From the NCBI GenBank assembly GCA_947462335.1, contig OX381704.1, forward strand, positions 43,218,942-43,282,941: a stretch of 64,000 nucleotides of DNA, in the 5' to 3' direction. A model generated the notes under the pieces. The model was not told the DNA's origin, searched no databases, and worked only from the letters and a program-made list of their open reading frames with translations. The position numbers and the translations under genes are program-made. The first letter of the stretch is position 1. Each line of letters starts with the position of its first letter. Below, in pieces: positions 35,023-46,800 of this stretch. The DNA comes from Harmothoe impar (lineage: Eukaryota; Annelida; Polychaeta; Phyllodocida; Polynoidae).

Positions 35023-37727
35023 ATACCGTCATGAATTATGGACTTATGAATTTAAATAAGGGTAAACGTATTGTACAAGACTTTTGTATAATACATGTAT
35101 CATTCGACAATAAGGGCTAACTAACTGTTGCCTGACAATTTCCTAGAACACCCTTGCCCTTTAATCAGTGTTAAATCGCCATTTCCCCTGTATCTTGAAA
35201 CCCCCTTATATCCTGTATCCTTGAAAGGGCGGCTTCTAGTGTAAAACAGTGTCTCTTAGTCTATGTCCACATATTCGATACCCCCGTATTACCCATGTAT
35301 ATCATTAAAAGGTTCCCGTGTATGGTTCACAGCTTCAAACAAGAGGAAAAGGGAGAAAGTAAAGTGGGATGCGGGAGCCCCCAATATTTCATATCTCTCA
35401 TCTACAGCAACAGTCAGTTAGTCCAAACGTATCACATCTAATCACATGGACAATATGCTTCAGGCCTCCTTCTCTTGGCTGTTTGGGGGGGGGGGGTTGG
35501 TGGTCAGGTATACGTCCATGAAGGGTTATCATTCCAAGGAAGTTCTGTACAGTCCGATAATCTCTCGATGTATCTTTTGGGAACCTGTTACAACACTGAT
35601 AATATACAACTATATTGATCAAGTAGTCCGATGGATTACCCTTGAGCATTGGGCAACGACAACACCCTTCACCTTAAGGAAATGACGCATCATGAGCTGT
35701 ACACGAATGTATTTATAACGGTATGAATCTCCTCATATATGTAATCAGTAAAACCCATGGAGAGAGGGTAAGAGTATATACTATCTGCATTAATGCTTTT
35801 CATATTTAAAATAAATTATAACCATTACACATTGTTTGGTCTGGAGGAGTTATCCAATATACACGTGGTGGGTCCAAAATAGCAGTATTATCAATTGGTT
35901 ATAATCCCCAATGTCGTGTCATAGATTGTATATATAGCCTGAAGTATGACCATGACTTCTCCTTGTGTAATCGGTATGAGTAGCTCGCTGGGGGTGCGAG
36001 CTGCTCCACATGTGAGGCCTGCCGCCTCTCGGGCTGCAGCCGCCACATCGCTGTAACTTAACACAGTGAAACATGGCAGCCGGGCTCTAATAATCTCCCC
36101 GGACCCTGCCCATGTCAGCCACCTCTCCTACTGCCCATCAACTCCGCCGCCGTTCCGCTCCTTCACCCCTGACAGCCCACTGTGTACTGGAGGAAAGCTC
36201 ACAGGCCAAGCTTCTAGACCGCCTCCTGTGGGGTGCAGGCCAAAGACCCGTCTGCCCAAAGGGCCTTCCTGGACCACTGGGCATGATCCCTAAGTACATA
36301 GACACTGTTGATCTGGCCGCGGTGATTCTTCCATAGATATTTATTTTACTGAACATTTGGGCAGGGTAAATGATAGCAAGGGTAGGCGCATTTAAAAGCC
36401 GCTTCGCCTCAGATCCAAACCCAGTCCTTTTTGTGATCGTTTTAGATAATATAATGCAGCACACTCCATCTAGGTTTTAATGGGGTGACCAGGTGACATG
36501 CCGTCAGGGGATTGATCATGTTCAACATGTTCACCCTGGCTGCTGGTGGCACTGATGACACTTGTGAGCACATTCATAGAGGCATTGGTTTTTAATATTT
36601 TTGTCTGTCAGGAGATTGGTCTCTACCCTTCTCTGGCTGTGCTCTCCCCTCGGAGCTACAGCACCTATACGGGAAATGGCCCGGCTCGGGAATGTAGGAA
36701 GGACAGACGTTTTGAGAGAGAGAGGCAACGCATGAGGGAACCTTCCTACTCAAGCTATCTCCTGGTGCTCGGCCTGTGCCATCTTTCTTTGCAGCACAGG
36801 TCTATCTATCGTAGTGCCACCCTGTGTACAACAGAGGTGCAGTGCCGGAGGCTTCCTCCTGTGTTGTTTAATGGCGGGAGATGAGCAGGCCCGTCCGGGA
36901 CAGACCTACTTATCTCCTGCCCCCTGCCCCAGGCGGAGATGACGGTGAAAGTGTGGTTTCAGCAGACGACAGGACAGTATGGGAAGGTCGTTATCTGGAC
37001 CTACCCTCCCGCCATTAGACTAATCACCGTGCAGCCTCGCTTTGACCAATACACGTCCTGGGCATGCGCACCTGAGGTCCAAATGAGGTGGTCTAATTCG
37101 TGGACAGCTTTATGACCATGCAGACGAATGAACGGTAGCCTATATTCCGCTCTTCGATGAGCACATTTATTAATTCTACGTCGGGCTCTATATGTATAAG
37201 TCAACGGTTCACATACGGTTGATTTCAACTATAAAATAGCAATGAGCAGTTGAGAATAGACTTTTGGTTTAACGGAGTGTTCATAATACTAGTAAGATAG
37301 TAGCACAGGACCGGCCGAATCCAAATGCAAATTCATCTCATGTGCTACTGGTGTTCAGCAACCCCAATTTATTCTTAATGCTGCCTTTCGTAATAAGTCA
37401 AGGTATTATGTTTAACCACCTTTACTAAGCCCTTCTTAAGGGAAAAAGTAAAAACACTCCAAGCATGTGGGCTCTGATGACCCTATTGTCGTAAAACAGC
37501 CGCAAGACCAGGCTTAGGTGACTGTGTTGTTTGACGGCCTCCTTGGTCATGACGGCATCTCCACTGGCATCTTGACACGTCATGCTTTTGCCGTACTTTA
37601 ATCCGCAGTGACGTGACGTCGCCAGGGGCCTGGCTCGGGCTCACGTCATTAACCCGGCTTTCAGAGTCCTACCAGGCCAAGCGGTGCCGGAGAAACGCGA
37701 AGGTTCGGCTTCGGGAATGTCCGCCCA
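35023..37727. other. Convergent intergenic region, no supported gene
   Basis: It lies between the 3' ends of the hydrolase and the receptor. A GC-richer patch at 36.0-36.9 kb keeps short frames open on both strands but shows no domain or consistent splice pair. The receptor's 3' UTR occupies the right end. Confidence 0.5.
37368..37373 (-). terminator. Candidate polyadenylation signal of the receptor gene
   Basis: AATAAA on the minus strand, 355 nt after the receptor stop codon. A second candidate lies at 37166-37171. The assignment is positional only. Confidence 0.35.
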
Positions 37728-37865
37728 TCATCGGTAATCGTCGGGATACTCCGTGACATTCCGGAAGATAGCTGTTGTTGTGGCCTGCGCCTCGGTACCT
37801 CGGTCCGTGGCCACCAGTGCGAACTTGAAGAGCACGACGACATAGGAGAGGATGAGGCCGAATAC
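37728..37865 (-). CDS. Receptor last exon: TM7 and C-terminal tail
   Basis: It starts after the acceptor CATCCAG with VFGLILSYVVVLFKF and runs 45 codons to TGA. SYVVVLFKF occupies the place of the TYxxxLxQF hallmark of insect gustatory receptors, with K for Q. The tail contains an NVT sequon in FRNVTEYPDDYR. If TM7 ends intracellularly or extracellularly according to the inverted topology of this superfamily, glycosylation of the tail would be possible only in the latter case. Confidence 0.75.
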   Translation of the reverse strand, partial: VFGLILSYVVVLFKFALVATDRGTEAQATTTAIFRNVTEYPDDYR

Positions 37866-40800
37866 CTGGATGGTGAACAAAAGATACACAAATTAGTGGT
37901 AGTCCTGTTGCACTGTTTGGCATAAGAGGCCCAGAGATAATGCAGTCTGAATCAAGGGTGTTGACACAGGAAACATGGATGATCATGGCCTGATAAGGGA
38001 TAAGCACACGATAACACCAAGAATCCAATCCTATTCCCTTCTCAAGCTGCGTTGTACAGATACAGACATTTACCACCTATCTGGCATAAAACAGTTGCCG
38101 ACAAAGATGAAAAACTACACGCCTAAAGTCCATGTTTTATCACATGTTCAGTAAACGGTTTCTTTATCCCCTACTTTTCCGACCCCAATACCATTTGGGT
38201 TTAATGGGAGGAAAGGTAATCGTTGGGAATCTTGTCATGGCCTATTCTTCTTTATTTTCTAGAGTGGGGCAGGGGAAGGGAGCATATTCAGGGAGGGGCC
38301 CCTTCCCTGTACTAAGAAAGTTGTGCCTCTTGTTAGGATAAAGTCAGACCTCTACCTCCATCAAATCGAGCTCCATTGTCTCAGGTTGAAGACTTGGCCA
38401 GCAAGGTCTTATAGATAGTAATGCTTTTCCCCAGAGAACTGTGATTCTAAATTAGATTGGATAGATTTCTACCCCCTGACTATAGTAAGTGGAACACGAG
38501 AGGGGAAATTAAAGAAAGCTCAGTAGTGTATGGCCTTAGGAAAGTGGGATGAGTCTCAGGCTAAAGGTAGCACTGTGCCATTATAGTAGTATAAGGAAAG
38601 TGGAATGAATGTCAGGCTTACCCTCACACTGTGCCATGATAGTCGTATAAGGAAAGTGGAATGAATCTCAGGCTTAACATCACATTTTACCATGCTGAGG
38701 GAATGGTAAATCCTATAATAATGGTATCTACAGTGCACATTGAAGAATGTTATAACATATAAAGGGAATATCTCAATAACGTCATGTTTGGTGAGAGGCC
38801 AGTCCTTTCTTAGGGTCAGGAGAAACACAAAACCGGTATACAGTACTGAATACCAGAATACTATATGTTAGTATTGTTACGCTAGTTCCCAAGCAATGAA
38901 GATATAAAGCAGAGCAGAAGGAAAAACAGCGATGGCAAATCCCTTCGGCTGTGTTGTAAAGATGGGTGTGAATACTACAACAGTCTAGGAGGATGTTTAA
39001 CGGGCTTCAGGCAGCAATACCTCTATTAGGGAGCAGTCATTGTTAACAACACTGGGATTCCCCAACAGCTATAGATTCTAATATATCACCACCGACGCAT
39101 ATTGCTACAGTAATACATTATTTCTTCTGCTAAAAAGGGGCGACATTTTCTTGATCCCCCTGAAGAATAGTCCACAATTTGTTGCCCCCACAAGGTGTCT
39201 AAATATTTGTGGTCTCCCGAATCCACCGACCCCCCCCCCCCCCCGTTGTAGGTCAAAAAAGCGGTAGAATCAATAACTCGGCTTATTCATATATCAGGTA
39301 GGGATACTAGACTAGCTCGGTTCTATGCCTTACCATTAAGGCAGCACTTGGACTACAAAAACACTCATAAAAGCTGCAAGAGGTGAGAATAGCAATGATT
39401 TGTGATGATAGCCACACACTTTATTATCGGCATATGGGTAGCAGAAAATAACAACACTGCGGTGCTTGGGAAGGTCCTTTGTAAGAGTTGGTCGGTGCCC
39501 ACTCTGTTGCTTCTTGCCTCTGTGTCAGGGTTAAATGATGCAGGGTATGGTGTTATATTCATGAAACAGGCTGAGAGCATGAGAGGATTGCACCTCTGCC
39601 AGGGCCCCCATACAGATGAATCAAGGAGGTAGTTGGGGGAGTGGCTTGTTGACTAAGGTGGGTACAGTGCATTGAGAAAGGATAGTTGCATACATAGCCC
39701 ACTGTGATTGGGAAGAGAGACATAGGCAGGGCAGATATTCTCAGAGACAACGAGACAGAGCTAGAAAAAGGAAGCTATGGAGTTTGTAGGAAGAAGTCAT
39801 TGGTTGATGAACCCCAGGAGAGCAACAGGTGGCTAGGTTCTATAACTGGATAGGAAAGTGCCTGAAGGGTTAGGCTGAGGCTTAGAAGAACAGAATATCG
39901 AGACAGGGAAATCATAGTCACGGTTGACCTGCTGCTCGTGAGGCTGCTAAGAGCTATATTACTCAGTATACCGGCACCTTAAACCCGCAGATCTTACTGC
40001 ACGACCGTCCCAGTAACAGTCAGAGTGCAGTCGGGACAGGTACTCAGCCCTATATATATAGGGGCGCTGGGGGTTTAAACCCGCAGATCTTACTGCACGT
40101 CCAGTAAGGTCCAGGGGAGTGGCTTGTTAGGTGACGGACAGGTGCTGTGTGTAAGTAGCCACAGTGGGGCAGTGGAAGGGGAGGTCCTACACTAAAGTAA
40201 GGTCTGTAGTGCCATGATTTTCTCCACAGAGGGCAGACCTGTACAGTGACCACATCAGTAACTTACAGGTCATAGGGCCTGCCCAGGTGTGGGTCCTGGC
40301 CTGTGAGGTGTACTCAGACCTCAGCCCAATGCTCTCTGTGCCCCAGGTATACACAAACAACACAGGGCATCTGTCAATCACACAGCCCCAACCACCCACT
40401 CAGCACATACACTTGGAATTGTATCCTATTATTCTACCAATATAAGTGGCATATGTACAATTCTTTTGGTATAGCTTGCTCTGGCAAACATTCATAAGTT
40501 ACCTTGACCAAATATAGAGGTGGTAAGTAGCTATATTCTAGTCAATATACAAATATGTCTTCTCCCTCTGACAAACCATTGTCTGACAGGTCATTTGCAT
40601 ATACCCGTTGTGAATGCTATTTATATGAGAGCTGGGGGTTTAAACTGCCCCTTGCACTGTCTCAATCTGTGTATGTGTGAATCCTGCTAACTCACAGTAG
40701 TGGGGCATGAGCCTCTAGGTCTTTATAATTGTGTCAGTTGAGTGGTAGCTGAAATTGTGTATCATGAACAGTATGTTGTAAAGGCAGAGTTAAGGGTGGT

Positions 40801-43800
40801 CAATCTTAGGGTTTAGGTTGCTAGGAGCTGACCGATTGGCAGCCAGAGGCAAGTGCTTGTATGCACATGTATAAACGGGACAGATTTATCCCTACCCCAG
40901 GAGGGCCCTACAAAGCTGCACCGCCGGGATCCTCCAGGTGCTACTGATACACATGTTCCACCATTGTAGGGCCTCCTCCATTTATGACAAATTAAGGTAT
41001 ATGGGCTTGCACATCCAAAGTTATCCGACTGGTACTTACCACCACCATTTATTAATACTTCCTAGGTTATGCCCATCCTGAACTAAGCTTTCACATTCGG
41101 ACATTCAAGTTGTGCATGCATATCAGACCCCTCTGATACTGTCACACCCTCTAATATCAGTGTCGCATGTCTTGTATACACAGTACTGAATGTCTTGACA
41201 AAACACTACCTCTCCTCTCATCACTGCTAGTAGCCCACCATCTTTCACACTGCCCGCTCTATTTTACACTCCAGCCACATCCAGCCCCGCTCAATATCCA
41301 TTAACTGAACATTGAGGAGTGTTTGCTAATTGTCTGTTGCAATAAGGCTGGCCTAGAAACAAAAATTATTATTTAGAATCAATTGAGAATAATATTGTTG
41401 AATGCTTGGAATGGCTGTCCATTGGTAATCGAATTCAGAGTGAAACACATTATGTAAAATGATATTTTGTTATAACTATCAGGATGACAGTATTGGAATT
41501 AATAAGAGTATCTAACTGAATACATGTAGATGCTTTCAATTTCAATTTAATTATCTATTTTAGGGCATGGGATATCTATCCCATGTATCATAATTATTCT
41601 TTTTTGTTAAATGAAAAACTGACTGAATATTTTTGTAAAATGCCGGAATTTGTTGGACCTACTCAAATGAAATATGCTATAAATGAAGTTTTTTCTATCA
41701 CCCAAATATGTTTGAAAGTATAATAATATAATATGTAATATGCTGTACAAAGTTGAAACATAAATCCCTCCACAATGCACCTTGAAGAATTGATATGGAA
41801 AGTCCCACATATGCGACATATAGGAAGCTGAGAACATAAAGGTATATGGGGGAGAGTCTAGGTTATTCTGATCTTCCAACCCCTCAATAGCTTTATGGTT
41901 GGTCAAAGGGGAATATGGTAGGCCCCATAGTATACCATTATATAGAGCAGCCTTGGGAGGCTTCACCTTTGGTGATAACCCACCACAGTCAGTCCTCTCT
42001 TGGGGCCAAAAGAAAGCCAACACTAGTATGTAGTGCCCTCTAGATACCAGCCCACTGTAAGTAACACTAGTTCTTCTAAGCACTGGAGATTTAACAGGGA
42101 GGAGAAGGGAAAAAGGGGTGGGAAGATCCTAATGCTGCAGCACGGAGGTGCTCATCACCTCACCAGTGGTCACGGAAAAAGATACTGGACACTGGGCACC
42201 ACTGGAAAGCTGTGAATGTGTAGATTACAACCCTGGGGAGTGTAAAAGGCTATGTGGGGGACAAACTTGGCAGTTGTACATTGAAAATATTAAGTTGGAA
42301 ATAAGCTTGTAATTAGAAAAAAATTCAAATAAAAACAAGTAAAGACTTTAAATGCATATTTTGCCACATGGGAATAAAGTAGCATTGCAGTGAATGAAAT
42401 CTGAGATTTGAGGTCCAAGGTCAAGGTCAAAGGTTGATTATTTGGTATATGATCAGATGTGTTGTGACAACCTTTGTGTGGAGTTTGGCATTTATTATCC
42501 AATACAATGTTATGTTGTAGTGCATGAAATATGTTCCTACTGTGGTCATGTGAAGGTCATAATGTCATGTCAAGGTCATGACCTCATGATAGAAATATGT
42601 TTGCATCTGGCAGCAGACAAGTCATTGCAAGGGGCCTGCTTACATTGAAAGTACATGTGTGCATGTAAAATGCATGCATAACATTTCATCTTATGATAGC
42701 CGGATGGTTGAGGTGACTTATCTTTCCTTTACACTGTGAACAACAAGAATCACCTATTTTTTCTCAATGCTGTGTCTTGCATGCATCCTTGACCTTTGTA
42801 CCTTTCTTACATTACCATACTCATCCTCAGAGTCAATGGTTTCTGATAGCATGAAGTACATTTTTAAAAATGTGTCAATGTTGTCTGCACTATTACAGCC
42901 ACAAGAAGGAATGCAGGGTTGTTTGTGACTAACACATGCACAATCATCCAAGGATGTATTTGAACATTCACAGATGAGATCATTCAAAAGTTTGGAGGCA
43001 CTGCAGCCTTGTGACATGGCTTTTGGGGTGAGCCTACCAGACTCCTGTTGCCAACCATTTTCAGTTGGATTTTTCAACTCCTGAACACCAATGTCAGCTA
43101 TCTTCAATATCCTTAGCTGAAATGTCTCTCGCTGGACATGAAGTAGAAAGCTGTTCTCCATTGGTGGTAGTTTTGTTTCATGTCTCCGTGCACCAATTTT
43201 AGACCCATAGGGGAGGGGTAAATATTTTGAGTCCGTGACCGGGGGTCGTAATATATTCTGTGCGCTCTATGGGAAAATGGACCATCTCACCCACCCACCC
43301 CCCTTGTTAAAAGGGGCAATATCACCACTCACACTTAAACACATAGAATCTAGAAACTAGAACAGTACTAGAAATATGAATGGGACATGCTCAATGATTG
43401 TGCCCCTTTAACTTCACAAGACATAGATATGGTTTTGACATTTACCTTGTATTCTGCATACCTGTATGTATTGCCTAAATTCAATGAACCTAACATGGAG
43501 CATCTATTTACTAGACCTCTCTATGGTGGTGTTTATTACATAGAAAGGAATACTATAGCTGATATTCACTGATAAATGTCCAAATGGCAATGTAGCCCAC
43601 ACTGTCCAATGCAGTGACCAGCTGTGTGTGTGAAGTTGTACTCCATTGCCCTTGGATCCAGTTTGTCAAGTCATGTGGCCCTACCGTAAAACCTCGCATA
43701 TAGGCTGCTGCTTGTACGCGAATCAGATCCCTGATGCAGCCTATAGGATTGGCACAGAGTCGGGGTGCAGCTTATACGCAAGTTTTTTGCAGATATAATA

Positions 43801-46800
43801 CAGTACAAAGGTCACCATAATCAGATTGCTGGTGCAGCTTATAGGATCGCCCTAAAGTCAGGGTGTGGCTTATACGTGAGGTTTTATGGTAATTGCCATA
43901 CTGGTTCAGCCCCATTGCTTTCTCAAAAAAGGCAGCCCTTCTCCTCCTATTATGCAGAGCTGCCTACCTGTAGTGCCCAGTGTACATATTGCAGACCCAG
44001 ACAATCATTCTTATGTGAATTGCCATAATGACCTTGACCTTTATGCTGGAGGTCACATAAAAAAAACTGTATCATAATAGATATCACACTTTGTAAATGG
44101 AAGGTTATGATTTCAGATCATATCCAAACACCAGATCCTTGACCTTTGACCTTGGACCTTAGACCTTTGACCTATGACCTACTATTTTTCAGATGTATGT
44201 ATTAGTATTACATGATATCATGCCAAGACACAATGAATGTTTAATCAGTTGAATTTCAGCAAAATGTATATTTTCCTATCAAAACCTCATTTCCAACTTT
44301 TTACTTTCAATATAGAAGTGTCAAGTTTGTCCCCCACATAGAGTTTTACACTCACCAGGTCTATAATCTACATATCCACAGCTTTCCAACAATACCTAGT
44401 GTCTGGTATCTTTTTCTATGACCACTCTTCCCAGAAATAATGCCCGTAGCAGCCCAGTGCTGCAGCATTATCCCTTTAGATGTGTTATAAAACAAGGCTG
44501 GGTGTGAATACTACAACTGTGCAGTGGGATGTTTAATGGGCATCAGGCGGCAATATAGCCCTATTAGTCTACTGTGGTGTTGGTTAAAAACATGTGGGAT
44601 CAATCACTCTGGTTATTTATATCAGGAAGTGAAACAAAGACCAGTGCTTGGTCTACGCCTCACAACTGAAGGCTTACAAGACATACACATACGCATACCA
44701 TTGAGACAGCACCTGGATACTTTAGGGATGGTAATGCAGCCTACAATACCACTCACAAAAGCTGCAGGAGGTAGGAATAGTAAGTGATTCCATGATAATA
44801 GCCACACACTCTATTATCAGCATATGGGTGTTAGAAAACAATAACACTGAGGTGCTGATGAAGGGCCTTTGTAAGGGTTGGCCACAGCCCTACCTACTCT
44901 GCTTCTGCCTGTTTCTATGCCAAAGTCTAACGATGCAGGGTATGATGTTATATTCATGAAACACGTGCGAGGATTGCACCTCTGCCGTGGGCGACGCTCC
45001 CCTGAAAAGATGGGCAGCCAGCTGTAGACAGATGGAGGAGGTGGGGGAGTGGCTTTGTTGCAGCAGTGGGTACAGTGCATCGAGGTAGCTGTATACATAG
45101 CCCACAAATATTGGGGAGAGTGACAGAGGCAGGCATACAGAGTCAAGCAGGCAGACGCATTTAGCAGAAACAGATAGAGACAGGGGTAGAGACAGTGAGA
45201 CAGAGATAGAGGGTGAGGTGGTGGGGGAGATGAAATAAAAATGGAGTAACAGGCAGCTAGATGCTAAGCAGGGGTTAGGGGTTCAAACAAGCAGCGGGGG
45301 TAAGTGCTATAGGGTTGGCCTGCAGCCTTCAAGTATGGGAATTCATTAGCATACCTAATACTCTTCTCGGCAGTGCCATAATGGTGTACCCATGCGAGTA
45401 CCTTATCACTTGTCAGTAGTGTGGCGTGGAGCAATAGCTGACCAGTCTTCCTATCTCTGATAGTTAACAGGTAGCAATAGATTGGTTGTCATGTGTATTG
45501 AGTGGTTACTGCAGGGTTAAGAGAGGCCAATACAGGATACAGGCTACTGAGAACTGACAGGGTGCCAACTGAGGGAGGTGCCTGTATGCACAGGTATAAA
45601 CAGGCCTGATGTATCCCTCCCCCAGGAGGGCCCCACAAAGCTGCACCCCTGGGATCCTCCAGGTGCTGCTGGTACAGTCGGCGCCTGGAGGGGGATAGAT
45701 GGTCGACCCCGACCCAGGCCCAGCATAAAACGATTACCCCTCATCCGGCGTCATCGATCAGTGTTAATTAGCGCCACCTCCCAGACCGGTCCTCACACTG
45801 GCCACAGGCCACCATTGTGGGGCATCCTGCTCTGATGACAAATCCAATTAGATGCACCTGCATATCCAAAATGATCCGCAGGTCCACATCCCCAAACTTC
45901 CTAACCCTTCTGTACTTGCCACAAACAATGCTAAACACGGACTCTGTATTTGCCACCAGCCGCTGCCAAATCATGCCCATCCTGAACTAAGCTTTGACAT
46001 TCAGACTGACACTCATCTTTCCTCCAACAAATTGAAAACATTTCACGTTCATAATATAATGCTATTCCATTTCATCATTGACTATCTGCGCATCAAACTC
46101 TGCTGTTCTACACACACAGAAAAGTGAGAGTCATTGTCGCTAAAACTACCCTCGCCTGAGGGTCCGGCACTGCCTGACTCTCAGGTGAGGGTAGTTTTAG
46201 CGACAATGACTCTCACTTTTCTGAGGGTGTATGTTTACCCGTAACCCTCTGTACCACCCCTTGCCAGCTGCCTTCCACACAACCCCTGGATGAGGTTCCA
46301 CAAGAACAATGCAACTGCCAAAGCCTTTCCCTCTGCCTGCTGCCTTCCTGTGATTTCCATCTCCTTAAACCTCTATTTCAGAACCATTCATTGCATCTAA
46401 CCTAATGTTGATATAATTAGCCATAGTAGCTCAGCTGCTCGTGTTGGTATCCTCAGCGCTAGACACAGTAATGCCTGCTTCAACAAATATACTGCAGTGC
46501 CTCCCATCTGTTTCAGCAGCCCGCAATGTTTCACACTCCCTCCTACACCATCTCCATTTTACACCCCTTCACCCGCAGCCCCCCTCCACCCCTGAATATT
46601 CATCAACTGAACAATGAGGAATGTTGCCTAATTAATTATTGTCTATTGCAAAAGGTCTGGCTGGAAAACAAAGGGGTGATCAAAACTAAATTGAGCATTT
46701 TGTCAGATGCTTTGAATGGCTGTCCATAGTTAATTAAATTCAAAGTGAAATGCATTATCCAAAGTGATACCAAGTTTTATCCAGCAGTATAGAATAACAT

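Larger units (their letters stand above)
42126..44476. mobile_element. 2.35-kb element with ~180-bp inverted arms
   Basis: The left arm (about 42126-42300) contains ATGCTGCAGCAC, AGATACTGGACACT, AAAGCTGTG and GTGGGGGACAAACTTG. The right arm (about 44289-44476) contains CAAGTTTGTCCCCCAC, CACAGCTTTCC, AGTGTCTGGTATCT and GTGCTGCAGCATTA, in inverted order. The interior holds a Cys-rich minus frame and several TCAAGGTCA/TTGACC clusters. It lies between the two copies of the segmental duplication, inside the receptor intron. Confidence 0.75.

Noticed and set aside
36001..36890. GC-richer patch with several frames on both strands
   Set aside because: No domain, no consistent splice borders, and similar length frames in all directions.
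36930..37090. VKVWFQQ string reminiscent of a homeodomain helix
   Set aside because: Only six residues agree; there is no NRR follow-up and no homeodomain sequence before it.
41607..42083. 158-codon minus frame left of the 42-44 kb element
   Set aside because: Low-complexity composition, no motif, and partial overlap with repeat borders; it is not supported as a gene.
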